Of a stretch of DNA of 5,812 nucleotides, positions 1 to 5,410 are shown piece by piece. A program made the translations under genes and the position numbers. How positions within the stretch are numbered: the first letter of the stretch is position 1; each line of letters begins with the position of its first letter. Source of the DNA: Chitinophagaceae bacterium (GTDB lineage Bacteria > Bacteroidota > Bacteroidia > Chitinophagales > Chitinophagaceae); the NCBI GenBank assembly GCA_020853515.1, contig JADYYU010000052.1, positions 1 through 5,812 on the forward strand. The letters run 5' to 3'. Under the pieces are notes generated by a model. The model saw nothing but the letters and a program-made list of their open reading frames with translations. It was not told the DNA's origin and made no database searches.

Positions 1-939
1 AAACCACATCCATCGGTTCGCACCGATAAACGACTCCCCCATCGGCTGATCGATAAAATGATCGTGGTTCTGATCTACTTTTAACCACTGCGATTTACCA
101 TGCAAAAATAAATTGGTGTAAAGCCGTTTACCCGGCTCAAAAGCCAGATATGCATTGGCTTCTGACCTCCCCTGCCCGCTCTGATATATATTATAAAACT
201 GCCTGTCGCCTTCCATAGGCTTGCGCAGTTCGATATTGATCTGTCCGGCAAGACCTTCATAACCATTTACTACGCTGCCTGTACCTTTACTAAGCTGCAT
301 CCCTTCGATCCATTGTCCGGGTGTAAAGGTCAAGCCGGTAATACTGGCAAGTCCCCGCACCTCGGGAATATTTTCACGGGTGATCAGCGTGTAAGGCCCG
401 GCGAGGCCCAGCAACTGAATTTGTTTGTAGCCGGTAACGGCATCTGTAAAAGCAACATCTACACTAGGGGTTGTTTCGAAACTTTCGCTCAGATTGCAGC
501 ACGCTGCCTTCAGCAATTCTTTACTACTGATGCGCTCTGTTTTTTGTACACTGATCAGGCTGATCTCCGTTGCAAATTTCTTTTGCCGGATCACCACATC
601 TTTGATTCGTTCGTAGATCGGATAAACGACCTTTATTTCTTTTTGAAGGTCAGTCAGGGCTATAGTATCGCTCCCCACATGATCATATTGAATCACCAAC
701 TGCCTGGCCGTATCGGGTACCTGCAACGAAAACCCTCCACCCTTTTCAGTGAATGTAAATATTTTTTTACTGTAAAGAACTTTCGCTCCCGATACAGGTT
801 GAATACTCATGTTTTTTGCTTTTTCAAAAATGCTGCCTTTCAGCAGTACGGTTTGTGATTGCGCATTGACAAACACGACCGGCAACATAGTTAATAAAAA
901 AACAAGACAAGGTGTTACTATCCGGGCATGACTATTCAT
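1..939 (-). CDS. TonB-dependent outer-membrane receptor, metal-associated type (N-terminal 313 residues, runs off the left edge)
   Basis: Reading back from ATG at 939, the frame stays open to base 1, giving 313 residues with no stop. Residues 1-27 look like a signal peptide ending in VNAQ. Residues about 30-105 resemble a degenerate carboxypeptidase-regulatory-like beta domain. A TonB-box-like stretch (DVVIRQKK, 114-121) precedes the plug domain, which starts near 140 and contains CCNLSESFETTPSVDV (147-162), TDAVTGYKQIQLLGLAG (165-181) and KGTGSVVNGYEGLAGQINIE (218-237). From family knowledge, this CCNLSESFET plug type is common in Bacteroidota receptors found beside HMA-domain genes. The barrel begins near 245, so most of it is outside the window. 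The expected role is energised import of a metal or metal chelate across the outer membrane, with copper a guess. The start overlaps the end of the HMA gene by 8 bases. Family assignment is confident; the substrate is unknown. Confidence 0.93.
   Translation of the reverse strand, partial: MNSHARIVTPCLVFLLTMLPVVFVNAQSQTVLLKGSIFEKAKNMSIQPVSGAKVLYSKKIFTFTEKGGGFSLQVPDTARQLVIQYDHVGSDTIALTDLQKEIKVVYPIYERIKDVVIRQKKFATEISLISVQKTERISSKELLKAACCNLSESFETTPSVDVAFTDAVTGYKQIQLLGLAGPYTLITRENIPEVRGLASITGLTFTPGQWIEGMQLSKGTGSVVNGYEGLAGQINIELRKPMEGDRQFYNIYQSGQGRSEANAYLAFEPGKRLYTNLFLHGKSQWLKVDQNHDHFIDQPMGESFIGANRWMWF
932..939 (-). other. 8-base overlap of HMA stop and receptor start (ATGAATAG)
   Basis: On the minus strand the HMA gene ends CAC CAT GAA TAG, and the receptor's ATG lies inside this run, so ATGAATAG belongs to both genes in different frames. 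Upstream of the ATG there is no Shine-Dalgarno sequence and no room for a promoter that does not lie inside the HMA gene. Stop-start overlaps of this kind usually mean re-initiation or coupled translation, tying receptor and metal-binding protein into one operon. Confidence 0.8.
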
Positions 940-1291
940 GGTGACATGCACCTGACCTGTATGCGCAACAAGCCGGCAATCTTTTGTAATCTTTCTCTGC
1001 TGAGGTGTGCATTCTGTTATCATGTCCCGCCTTCGCTACCGACACTGCTATTTTTTCCATATCTGTCTTTTCTGCATTGTAAATAACGGTAAGCACTTTG
1101 GTTTGAGTATTCCAAACGGCACTTTTTACGCCTTTTACATAAGCGGCCTCTTCAATACGACTCTTGCACTGACTGCAATTTCCGGAAATGGTAATGGTAT
1201 CTGTCTGGGTTGTCTTATTTTGTGCAAACACAGATAAATTTAAGATGCTGAACATCATGGTCATCATGATGCTGATTATTAATTGTTTCAT
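932..1291 (-). CDS. Secreted heavy-metal-associated (HMA) domain protein with Cys/His-rich C-terminal tail
   Basis: The product has 119 residues. Residues 1-23 form a signal peptide (hydrophobic core, then VFA-QN), so the mature protein is probably periplasmic. Residues about 32-90 form an HMA fold like that of copper chaperones and P-type ATPase metal domains: a beta strand, then GNCSQCKSRIE with the metal-binding CxxC at 39-42, then KGVKSAVWNTQTKVLTVIY, then the GHDN segment at 89-92. The tail (LPACCAYRSGACHHE, 105-119) adds three Cys and two His that could form a second metal site. Similar GHD...CCxYR tails occur in Bacteroidota HMA proteins beside metal TonB receptors. The last codons overlap the receptor start, so the two are very likely co-expressed. 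The likely role is to bind a soft metal in the periplasm and hand it to or from the receptor system. Which metal is bound is inference only. Confidence 0.9.
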   Translation of the reverse strand: MKQLIISIMMTMMFSILNLSVFAQNKTTQTDTITISGNCSQCKSRIEEAAYVKGVKSAVWNTQTKVLTVIYNAEKTDMEKIAVSVAKAGHDNRMHTSAEKDYKRLPACCAYRSGACHHE

Positions 1292-1308
1292 TATTATTTA
1301 ATTTAATT

Positions 1309-1332
1309 TTAAAACTGCAGGCTCACGCCTGT
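1309..1332 (-). other. Intergenic GNRA-loop hairpin overlapping a possible outer-membrane-protein C-terminal relic
   Basis: The 80 bases between the HYC-type gene and the HMA gene (1292-1371) are AT-rich except here. Read on the minus strand, 1331 to 1318 is CAGGC-GTGA-GCCTG, a 5-bp GC-rich stem closed by a GNRA-type tetraloop and followed by CAGTTTT, so in mRNA it could stabilise, process or weakly attenuate the transcript. The same bases read as codons from 1332 to 1309 give T-G-V-S-L-Q-F-stop, which looks like the last strand of a Bacteroidota outer-membrane barrel. Only about ten codons (1341-1309) are open in that frame, so it is not a gene. Either reading could be chance. Confidence 0.3.
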
Positions 1333-1371
1333 CAATAGAGTTTATGTTCCTGATTAAAATTCAAAGAACAC

Positions 1372-1773
1372 TCAGCAATAAAATAATAACGAATGATTGC
1401 GTTTATAAAGCGGAATTGAACAACAGTTGTCCGGTGACCTGGGTAGTGTTACCGGCGAAAGAGCTACTGACTTGATGTTGGGCACTGCAAACGAAGCGAA
1501 CACGCCATACGACGGCAAGATGCTGCAGGTCATTTGAAATTTCTTTTCGGCAAACTCAAATTTGTTTTGATCCGCCGTTATTTTCAACTGCTTATTTTCA
1601 TTTTTGCAACAACCTTCCTCTTTTGCTTCCTGATTTTCATCGCAACAACAGGAAATGCGTTTAAAAAGGCTGAGTGATGCCAGATCACCGCCGCAATAAT
1701 GTGCGGTCACCGTTACACCTGCAGACGAAAGCAGGTAAAGGAACAAGAATGATATCGATAATAATCTTTTCAC
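1372..1773 (-). CDS. Small secreted Cys-rich protein, HYC_CC_PP family type
   Basis: The product has 133 residues. The start is GTG (bases 1773-1771); I find no in-frame ATG close upstream, and the signal peptide begins directly with KRLLSISFLFLYLLSS. Residues 1 to about 24 are this signal peptide. The mature part opens with HYCGG (25-29), then CCC (42-44), CC (55-56), a lysine-rich linker, single Cys at 83, CC at 117-118 and a terminal Cys at 133. The HYC-then-CC layout matches a small Bacteroidota family known as HYC_CC_PP, found near metal TonB receptors; its function is not established. The proline pair that names the family is not clear here. After the TGA stop, five more codons (VFFEF) precede a TAA in the same frame. 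The gene lies 80 bases upstream of the HMA gene on the same strand, so it is probably the first gene of the metal operon. A periplasmic metal-binding or sensing role is inference. Confidence 0.82.
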   Translation of the reverse strand: MKRLLSISFLFLYLLSSAGVTVTAHYCGGDLASLSLFKRISCCCDENQEAKEEGCCKNENKQLKITADQNKFEFAEKKFQMTCSILPSYGVFASFAVPNIKSVALSPVTLPRSPDNCCSIPLYKRNHSLLFYC

Positions 1774-1780
1774 TATTTTG

Positions 1781-1788
1781 CAAAAATA
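1781..1788 (-). promoter_or_regulatory. Candidate -7 box (TATTTTTG) for the metal operon
   Basis: On the minus strand TATTTTTG fits the Bacteroidota -7 consensus TAnnTTTG and ends 7 bases before the GTG start at 1773. If used, the transcript would begin almost at the start codon and be nearly leaderless. No good TTTG -33 box is present at the expected distance, so support is moderate to weak. The rest of 1774-1902 is AT-rich with no gene. Confidence 0.4.
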
Positions 1789-1902
1789 GACATTGATTCC
1801 GAAATGGCTTGTTAAAAATTTAAATAGACGATTCTTTGCAAGTTTTCTCTTTGTATTAAAAAGAGGCTAATATGCTTCTTATTTTGCTTTAAACAAGGCA
1901 AA

Positions 1903-3042
1903 TTACATCAATACCTTTTCGTACACTTTCAGCTCATTATAAACAGTATCACGCTCAACGGGTATGCGTCCGGCGTCATAAATCAATTCACAGATCTGTT
2001 CGGTACTCATGGCTGGTGTTTGTTCTTCGCTGCCCGCCATCGAATAAATTTTTGTACTGTCGTCAATGGTTCCGTCCAGATCATCCACACCAAAATTCAA
2101 CATTAATTGCGCATTGTTTCTGCCAAGCATAGGCCAATATGCTTTGAGGTGAGCAAAATTATCCATAAAAATACGGGCTATTGCGTAGGTTTTGATATCT
2201 TCTGTGAGCGTAGACTCTGCAATGTGACTCATATCATTATCCTGGTTTCTGAATTTCAGTGGGATAAAGCAATTAAACCCTTTCGTTTCATCCTGCATTG
2301 TTCTAAGCTGATTCATATGATCGATCCGGTCGGCATAACTTTCGATATGCCCGTACAACATCGTTGCATTGCTATGCATTCCCAGTTCGTGGGCGGTACG
2401 GTGAATGTCAAGCCAGCCGGCACCGTCAATTTTGTCTTCGCAAATTTGTTTTCTGATAGCCGGTGCAAAAATTTCAGCGCCTCCACCCGGCAAAGACTGC
2501 AATCCGGCATCTTTCAACTGTTGCATCCCCTTCTGACGTGTAAGTTTTGCTTTGCGAAACATATAATCAAGTTCAACCGCTGTGAAGCCCTTGAGATGCA
2601 GTTCCGGTCTGTACGCTTTGATCTGCCTCAGTAAATCACAAAAGAAATCAAGATCCAGTTTGGGATGCACCCCCCCAACAATGTGAACTTCAGTTACCGG
2701 AACACCATCGTACTTTTTTACAATATGCATCATCTGTTCGATACTCATTTCCCAACCCTCTTCGCGGTGTTTATACAGTTTGGAGTAGGCACAAAATGCA
2801 CAACTGAAAACACATACATTAGTGGGTTCGATATGAAAATTACGATTGAAAAAAGTATGATCTCCGTACTTTTCCTCACGGACATAGTTGGCTAAAGTAC
2901 CTAAATAGCCCGGGCTGCCGAGTTCATACAGCAGCAGAGCCTCATCGGTACTGATTCTTTCTTTGTCGGTAACTTTGCGGGCAATCGCTCTGAGTTCATG
3001 AGGAATATCTATATTATTAATCAGGGAATCGACTGAAGTCAT
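1903..3042 (-). CDS. mqnE: Aminofutalosine synthase (radical SAM), menaquinone biosynthesis
   Basis: This enzyme joins 3-[(1-carboxyvinyl)oxy]benzoate to the adenosyl part of S-adenosylmethionine, giving 6-amino-6-deoxyfutalosine in the cytosolic futalosine route to menaquinone. I start it at 3042 (MTSVDSL), giving 379 residues, close to the family's usual size. An in-frame ATG at 3114 would add 24 residues that do not look like the family and would begin upstream of the likely promoter. The radical-SAM cluster motif CVFSCAFC puts the iron-sulfur ligands at C77, C81 and C84. VHIVGGVHPKLDLDFF (119-134) and ELHLKGFTAVEL (147-158) are typical of MqnE and separate it from the sister enzyme MqnC, which has a QGG-type motif at this point. 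SLPGGGAEIF (183-192) and GMHSNATMLYGH (221-232) are further family blocks. No other futalosine-pathway gene is in the window. No clear terminator follows it. Confidence 0.95.
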   Translation of the reverse strand: MTSVDSLINNIDIPHELRAIARKVTDKERISTDEALLLYELGSPGYLGTLANYVREEKYGDHTFFNRNFHIEPTNVCVFSCAFCAYSKLYKHREEGWEMSIEQMMHIVKKYDGVPVTEVHIVGGVHPKLDLDFFCDLLRQIKAYRPELHLKGFTAVELDYMFRKAKLTRQKGMQQLKDAGLQSLPGGGAEIFAPAIRKQICEDKIDGAGWLDIHRTAHELGMHSNATMLYGHIESYADRIDHMNQLRTMQDETKGFNCFIPLKFRNQDNDMSHIAESTLTEDIKTYAIARIFMDNFAHLKAYWPMLGRNNAQLMLNFGVDDLDGTIDDSTKIYSMAGSEEQTPAMSTEQICELIYDAGRIPVERDTVYNELKVYEKVLM

Positions 3043-3060
3043 AGTAAAAAATTGTGAATG

Positions 3061-3068
3061 CAAAAGTA
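3061..3068 (-). promoter_or_regulatory. Candidate -7 box (TACTTTTG) for mqnE
   Basis: On the minus strand TACTTTTG matches TAnnTTTG and ends 18 bases before the ATG at 3042. It would give a leader of roughly a dozen bases. It lies inside the extra coding stretch needed for a start at 3114, which argues for the shorter protein. No clear -33 TTTG is seen at 19-21 bases upstream. Confidence 0.5.
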
Positions 3069-3154
3069 TTGTGCAATCAGCAGTAAATTGATAATATTTG
3101 TCTATTGCCTCCAATATTTTCCTTCTTTTAACTAGTAATAAAGAATAATGTCTA

Positions 3155-3162
3155 TAAATTTG
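3155..3162 (+). promoter_or_regulatory. Candidate -7 box (TAAATTTG) for the DUF4197 gene
   Basis: TAAATTTG matches the Bacteroidota -7 consensus TAnnTTTG. It ends 14 bases before the ATG chosen at 3177 and only 8 bases before an alternative ATG at 3171, so transcription probably begins within the A-run at 3163-3170. A -33 element is not obvious. Confidence 0.5.
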
Positions 3163-3176
3163 AAAAAAAAATGATC

Positions 3177-3938
3177 ATGAAGAAATGTCTCTTTGTATTT
3201 GTGCTGACAATTTTTACCTGCAGCATACAGGCCCAATCGCTGAACGACCTTTTAAATCAGGCCAATGGTTTGCTGAATGGTGGAAAAAATAATCAAAAAG
3301 GTGGTGGAAATACAAGCTTATTTGGCAACAAACTCTCAAACGGCGATATTGTAAGTGGTTTAAAAGAGGCCCTTAAAATCGGAACACAAAATGCATCCGG
3401 CAGATTAAACCTACCCAACGGCTTCTTTGGTAATCAGTTAATCAAAATACTGATGCCCCCTGAAGCGCGTAAAATCGAAAATACATTACGACAATTTGGA
3501 TTTGGCAATCAGTGCGACAAACTAATACTCAGTCTGAACAGAGCTGCAGAAGATGCAGCCGGCAAGGCCGTTCCTATTTTTGTGAATGCCATTACTTCGA
3601 TGTCTATCAATGACGGCCTGGGAATATTAAGGGGTGGCAACAATGCTGCGACCGATTTTTTGAAAAGAATGACCACTCAGGCACTGACGCAGGCTTTCAG
3701 ACCTGTGATACAGAATTCGCTGGGAAAAGTAGATGCCACCAGGTACTGGGCTGATATTTTTAACATCTATAATACCTTACCAATTACTAAGAATAAAGTG
3801 AATACCGACCTGGCAGGCTATGTAACCGAACGCGCATTGAATGGACTCTTCATCAATGTAGCTCAGGAAGAAGCCAATATCAGAACGAATCCGGGCGCAA
3901 GGGTAACCGATTTGCTGCGGAGAGTGTTTGGAAGCTAG
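3177..3938 (+). CDS. Secreted DUF4197 domain protein
   Basis: From ATG 3177 the product has 253 residues; ATG 3171 would add only Met-Ile and is equally possible. Residues 1 to about 19 are a signal peptide (KK, then CLFVFVLTIFTCS, cleavage near IQA-QS); Cys15 is not in a proper lipobox, so it is probably soluble in the periplasm. A Gly/Asn-rich stretch (31-52, GLLNGGKNNQKGGG) links to the DUF4197 domain from about 53 to the end. Recognisable blocks are LSNGDIVSGLKEALKIGT (53-70), IKILMPPEARKIENTLRQFG (89-108), LNRAAEDAAGKAVPIF (120-135), INDGLGILRGGNNAATDF (144-161) and FRPVIQNSLGKV (174-185). The family is widespread in Bacteroidota and Proteobacteria; I know of no established function. It stands alone, with its own promoter and terminator, divergent from mqnE and upstream of purA; I infer no functional link to either. 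Confidence 0.92.
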   Translation: MKKCLFVFVLTIFTCSIQAQSLNDLLNQANGLLNGGKNNQKGGGNTSLFGNKLSNGDIVSGLKEALKIGTQNASGRLNLPNGFFGNQLIKILMPPEARKIENTLRQFGFGNQCDKLILSLNRAAEDAAGKAVPIFVNAITSMSINDGLGILRGGNNAATDFLKRMTTQALTQAFRPVIQNSLGKVDATRYWADIFNIYNTLPITKNKVNTDLAGYVTERALNGLFINVAQEEANIRTNPGARVTDLLRRVFGS

Positions 3939-3963
3939 TGTGATAATGTAAACAAATTATTGC

Positions 3964-3999
3964 AAAAAAACTTACTAATAAAATAGTAGGTTTTTTTTT
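3964..3999 (+). terminator. Intrinsic terminator after the DUF4197 gene
   Basis: The left arm 3964-3977 (AAAAAAACTTACTA) pairs with the right arm 3984-3997 (TAGTAGGTTTTTTT) over 14 positions with one T-G wobble, around a 6-base loop (ATAAAA). The T-run of nine bases (3991-3999) forms the tail. It starts 25 bases past the DUF4197 stop and separates that gene from purA. The A-run/T-run pairing means it may also work in reverse, although no gene converges on it from the right. Confidence 0.85.
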
Positions 4000-4025
4000 G
4001 TTGTTGTTTTCACTCAATATATTTG
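3997..4025 (+). promoter_or_regulatory. Candidate purA promoter (TTTG, 17 bases, TATATTTG)
   Basis: TATATTTG at 4018-4025 is a perfect match to the Bacteroidota -7 box TAnnTTTG, and TTTG at 3997-4000 sits 17 bases before it as a possible -33 box (19-21 is more usual). Transcription would start near 4030, giving a leader of about 35 bases that is AT-rich with no Shine-Dalgarno. The -33 box lies in the T-tail of the preceding terminator. Confidence 0.6.
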
Positions 4026-4065
4026 CTCTTTATTTTCACAATTATATAAAAATCAATCAGCGAAA

Positions 4066-5331
4066 ATGGTAGATGTACTTTTAGGTCTGCAGTGGGGTGA
4101 TGAAGGCAAAGGAAAAATCGTCGATTTTCTGGCACCGCAATACGATATCATTGCTCGCTTTCAGGGTGGCCCTAATGCCGGTCACACCCTTTATCTCGAC
4201 GATAAAAAAGTGGTACTGCGTACAATTCCGAGTGGTGCATTTCATCCGGAATTATTAAATGTAATCGGCAATGGCGTTGTCATTGATCCGGTATCTTTTA
4301 AGGCAGAATGTGCAGAGATCGAAGCGTTGGGTGTCAACCTTCAACGTTCATTGATCATCAGTGAAAAAGCTCATGTCATATTGCCTACCCACAAAGCACT
4401 TGACAAAGCCAGCGAACAGGCCAAAGGTCAGAATAAGATTGGCAGCACACTGAAAGGAATCGGCCCTACCTATATGGACAAGACAGGTCGCAATGGCCTT
4501 CGCGTAGGTGATTTGCTGCAAAAAGATTTTAAAGACCGTTATCAGAACCTGAAAGAAAAACACCTGACCCTGCTGAAGCAAATGAATTTTGACGAGGATA
4601 TTTCGGCATTGGAATCCGAATTTTTTGACGCAGTAGAAGCGCTGAAGAAATATAAGATCACAGCTGTTGACTACTGGCTCAATGAACAACTGGCCGCAGG
4701 CAAAAAAATTCTTGCGGAAGGTGCACAGGGAACGATGCTTGACATTGATTTCGGCACCTATCCTTTTGTTACTTCAAGCAATACGATTACTGCAGGCCTT
4801 TGTACCGGGCTGGGCATAGCCCCTGCCTTTGTCGGAAAAGTTTACGGTATCAGCAAGGCTTATTGCACAAGGGTTGGCAGCGGACCATTCCCAACGGAAT
4901 TATTTGATGCTACAGGAGATCTCTTGCGTGAAAGCGGACATGAATTCGGGTCTGTAACAGGTAGGCCCCGCCGTTGTGGCTGGATAGATCTGGTGGCATT
5001 GAAATACGCATGTATGCTGAATGGTGTCACCGATCTGATTATTACCAAAGCCGATGTTTTAGACGGCATGCCTCAAACCGGCATTTGTACGGCATACAAA
5101 GTAAACGGAGAACTCACAGAACGCATTCCGTTTGACATTAATCATGCCAGCATTGAGCCGCAATACGAATATATTGAACAATGGGATAAGGAATTATCAT
5201 CCTGTAGTCAGGACGAAGACTTACCGCTCAGTTTCAAACATTTTATTGGTCTGGTAGAAAAGCAGACCGGCGTCAAAATCAGCTATGTTTCAAATGGTGT
5301 GGGCCGGAATCATCTGATCATCAGAAAATAA
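4066..5331 (+). CDS. purA: Adenylosuccinate synthetase
   Basis: This cytosolic enzyme makes adenylosuccinate from IMP and aspartate using GTP, the first committed step from IMP to AMP. The 421 residues are full length for the family (about 420-430). The N-terminal loop GLQWGDEGKGK (7-17) carries the catalytic Asp12, and GGPNAGHT (34-41) carries the catalytic His40. Further signatures are KGIGPTYMDKTGRNGLRVGD (130-149), AEGAQGTMLDIDFGTYPFVT (217-236) with the IMP-binding Gln221-Gly-Thr, RVGSGPFPTE (270-279), TGRPRRCGW (298-306) with the arginines that contact nucleotide and aspartate, and ITKADVLDG (326-334). The end (GVGRNHLI) is also typical. The ATG at 4066 begins right at the first beta strand, so the start is secure. 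The gene has its own likely promoter, and a gap of 79 bases separates it from the next gene on the same strand. Nothing in the protein looks unusual. Confidence 0.98.
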   Translation: MVDVLLGLQWGDEGKGKIVDFLAPQYDIIARFQGGPNAGHTLYLDDKKVVLRTIPSGAFHPELLNVIGNGVVIDPVSFKAECAEIEALGVNLQRSLIISEKAHVILPTHKALDKASEQAKGQNKIGSTLKGIGPTYMDKTGRNGLRVGDLLQKDFKDRYQNLKEKHLTLLKQMNFDEDISALESEFFDAVEALKKYKITAVDYWLNEQLAAGKKILAEGAQGTMLDIDFGTYPFVTSSNTITAGLCTGLGIAPAFVGKVYGISKAYCTRVGSGPFPTELFDATGDLLRESGHEFGSVTGRPRRCGWIDLVALKYACMLNGVTDLIITKADVLDGMPQTGICTAYKVNGELTERIPFDINHASIEPQYEYIEQWDKELSSCSQDEDLPLSFKHFIGLVEKQTGVKISYVSNGVGRNHLIIRK

Positions 5332-5410
5332 TTTTAAAAAAAATAGAAGAAAAATTTTTCTGTTTGAAAAATATATTAAAAATTTACAAAAGATAAAGAA
5401 ATAGAAACGA

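Noticed and set aside
313..858. 181-codon plus-strand open frame
   Set aside because: It lies fully antisense to the TonB receptor, whose protein has clear family motifs; the plus-strand product has no signal peptide, domain or sensible composition.
1847..1865. CTCTTT-7-AAAGAG hairpin between mqnE and the HYC-type gene as a terminator
   Set aside because: On the minus strand, where mqnE is read, it is followed by AAAA rather than a T-run, and the 6-bp stem is weak.
2107..2634. 175-codon plus-strand open frame
   Set aside because: It is antisense to mqnE across conserved radical-SAM enzyme blocks and has no recognisable motif; it is a shadow of the real gene.
5348..5361. AGAAAAATTTTTCT palindrome after purA as a terminator
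   Set aside because: It is perfectly palindromic but has no loop and no GC in the stem, so a stable RNA hairpin is unlikely; it may just be AT-rich spacer.
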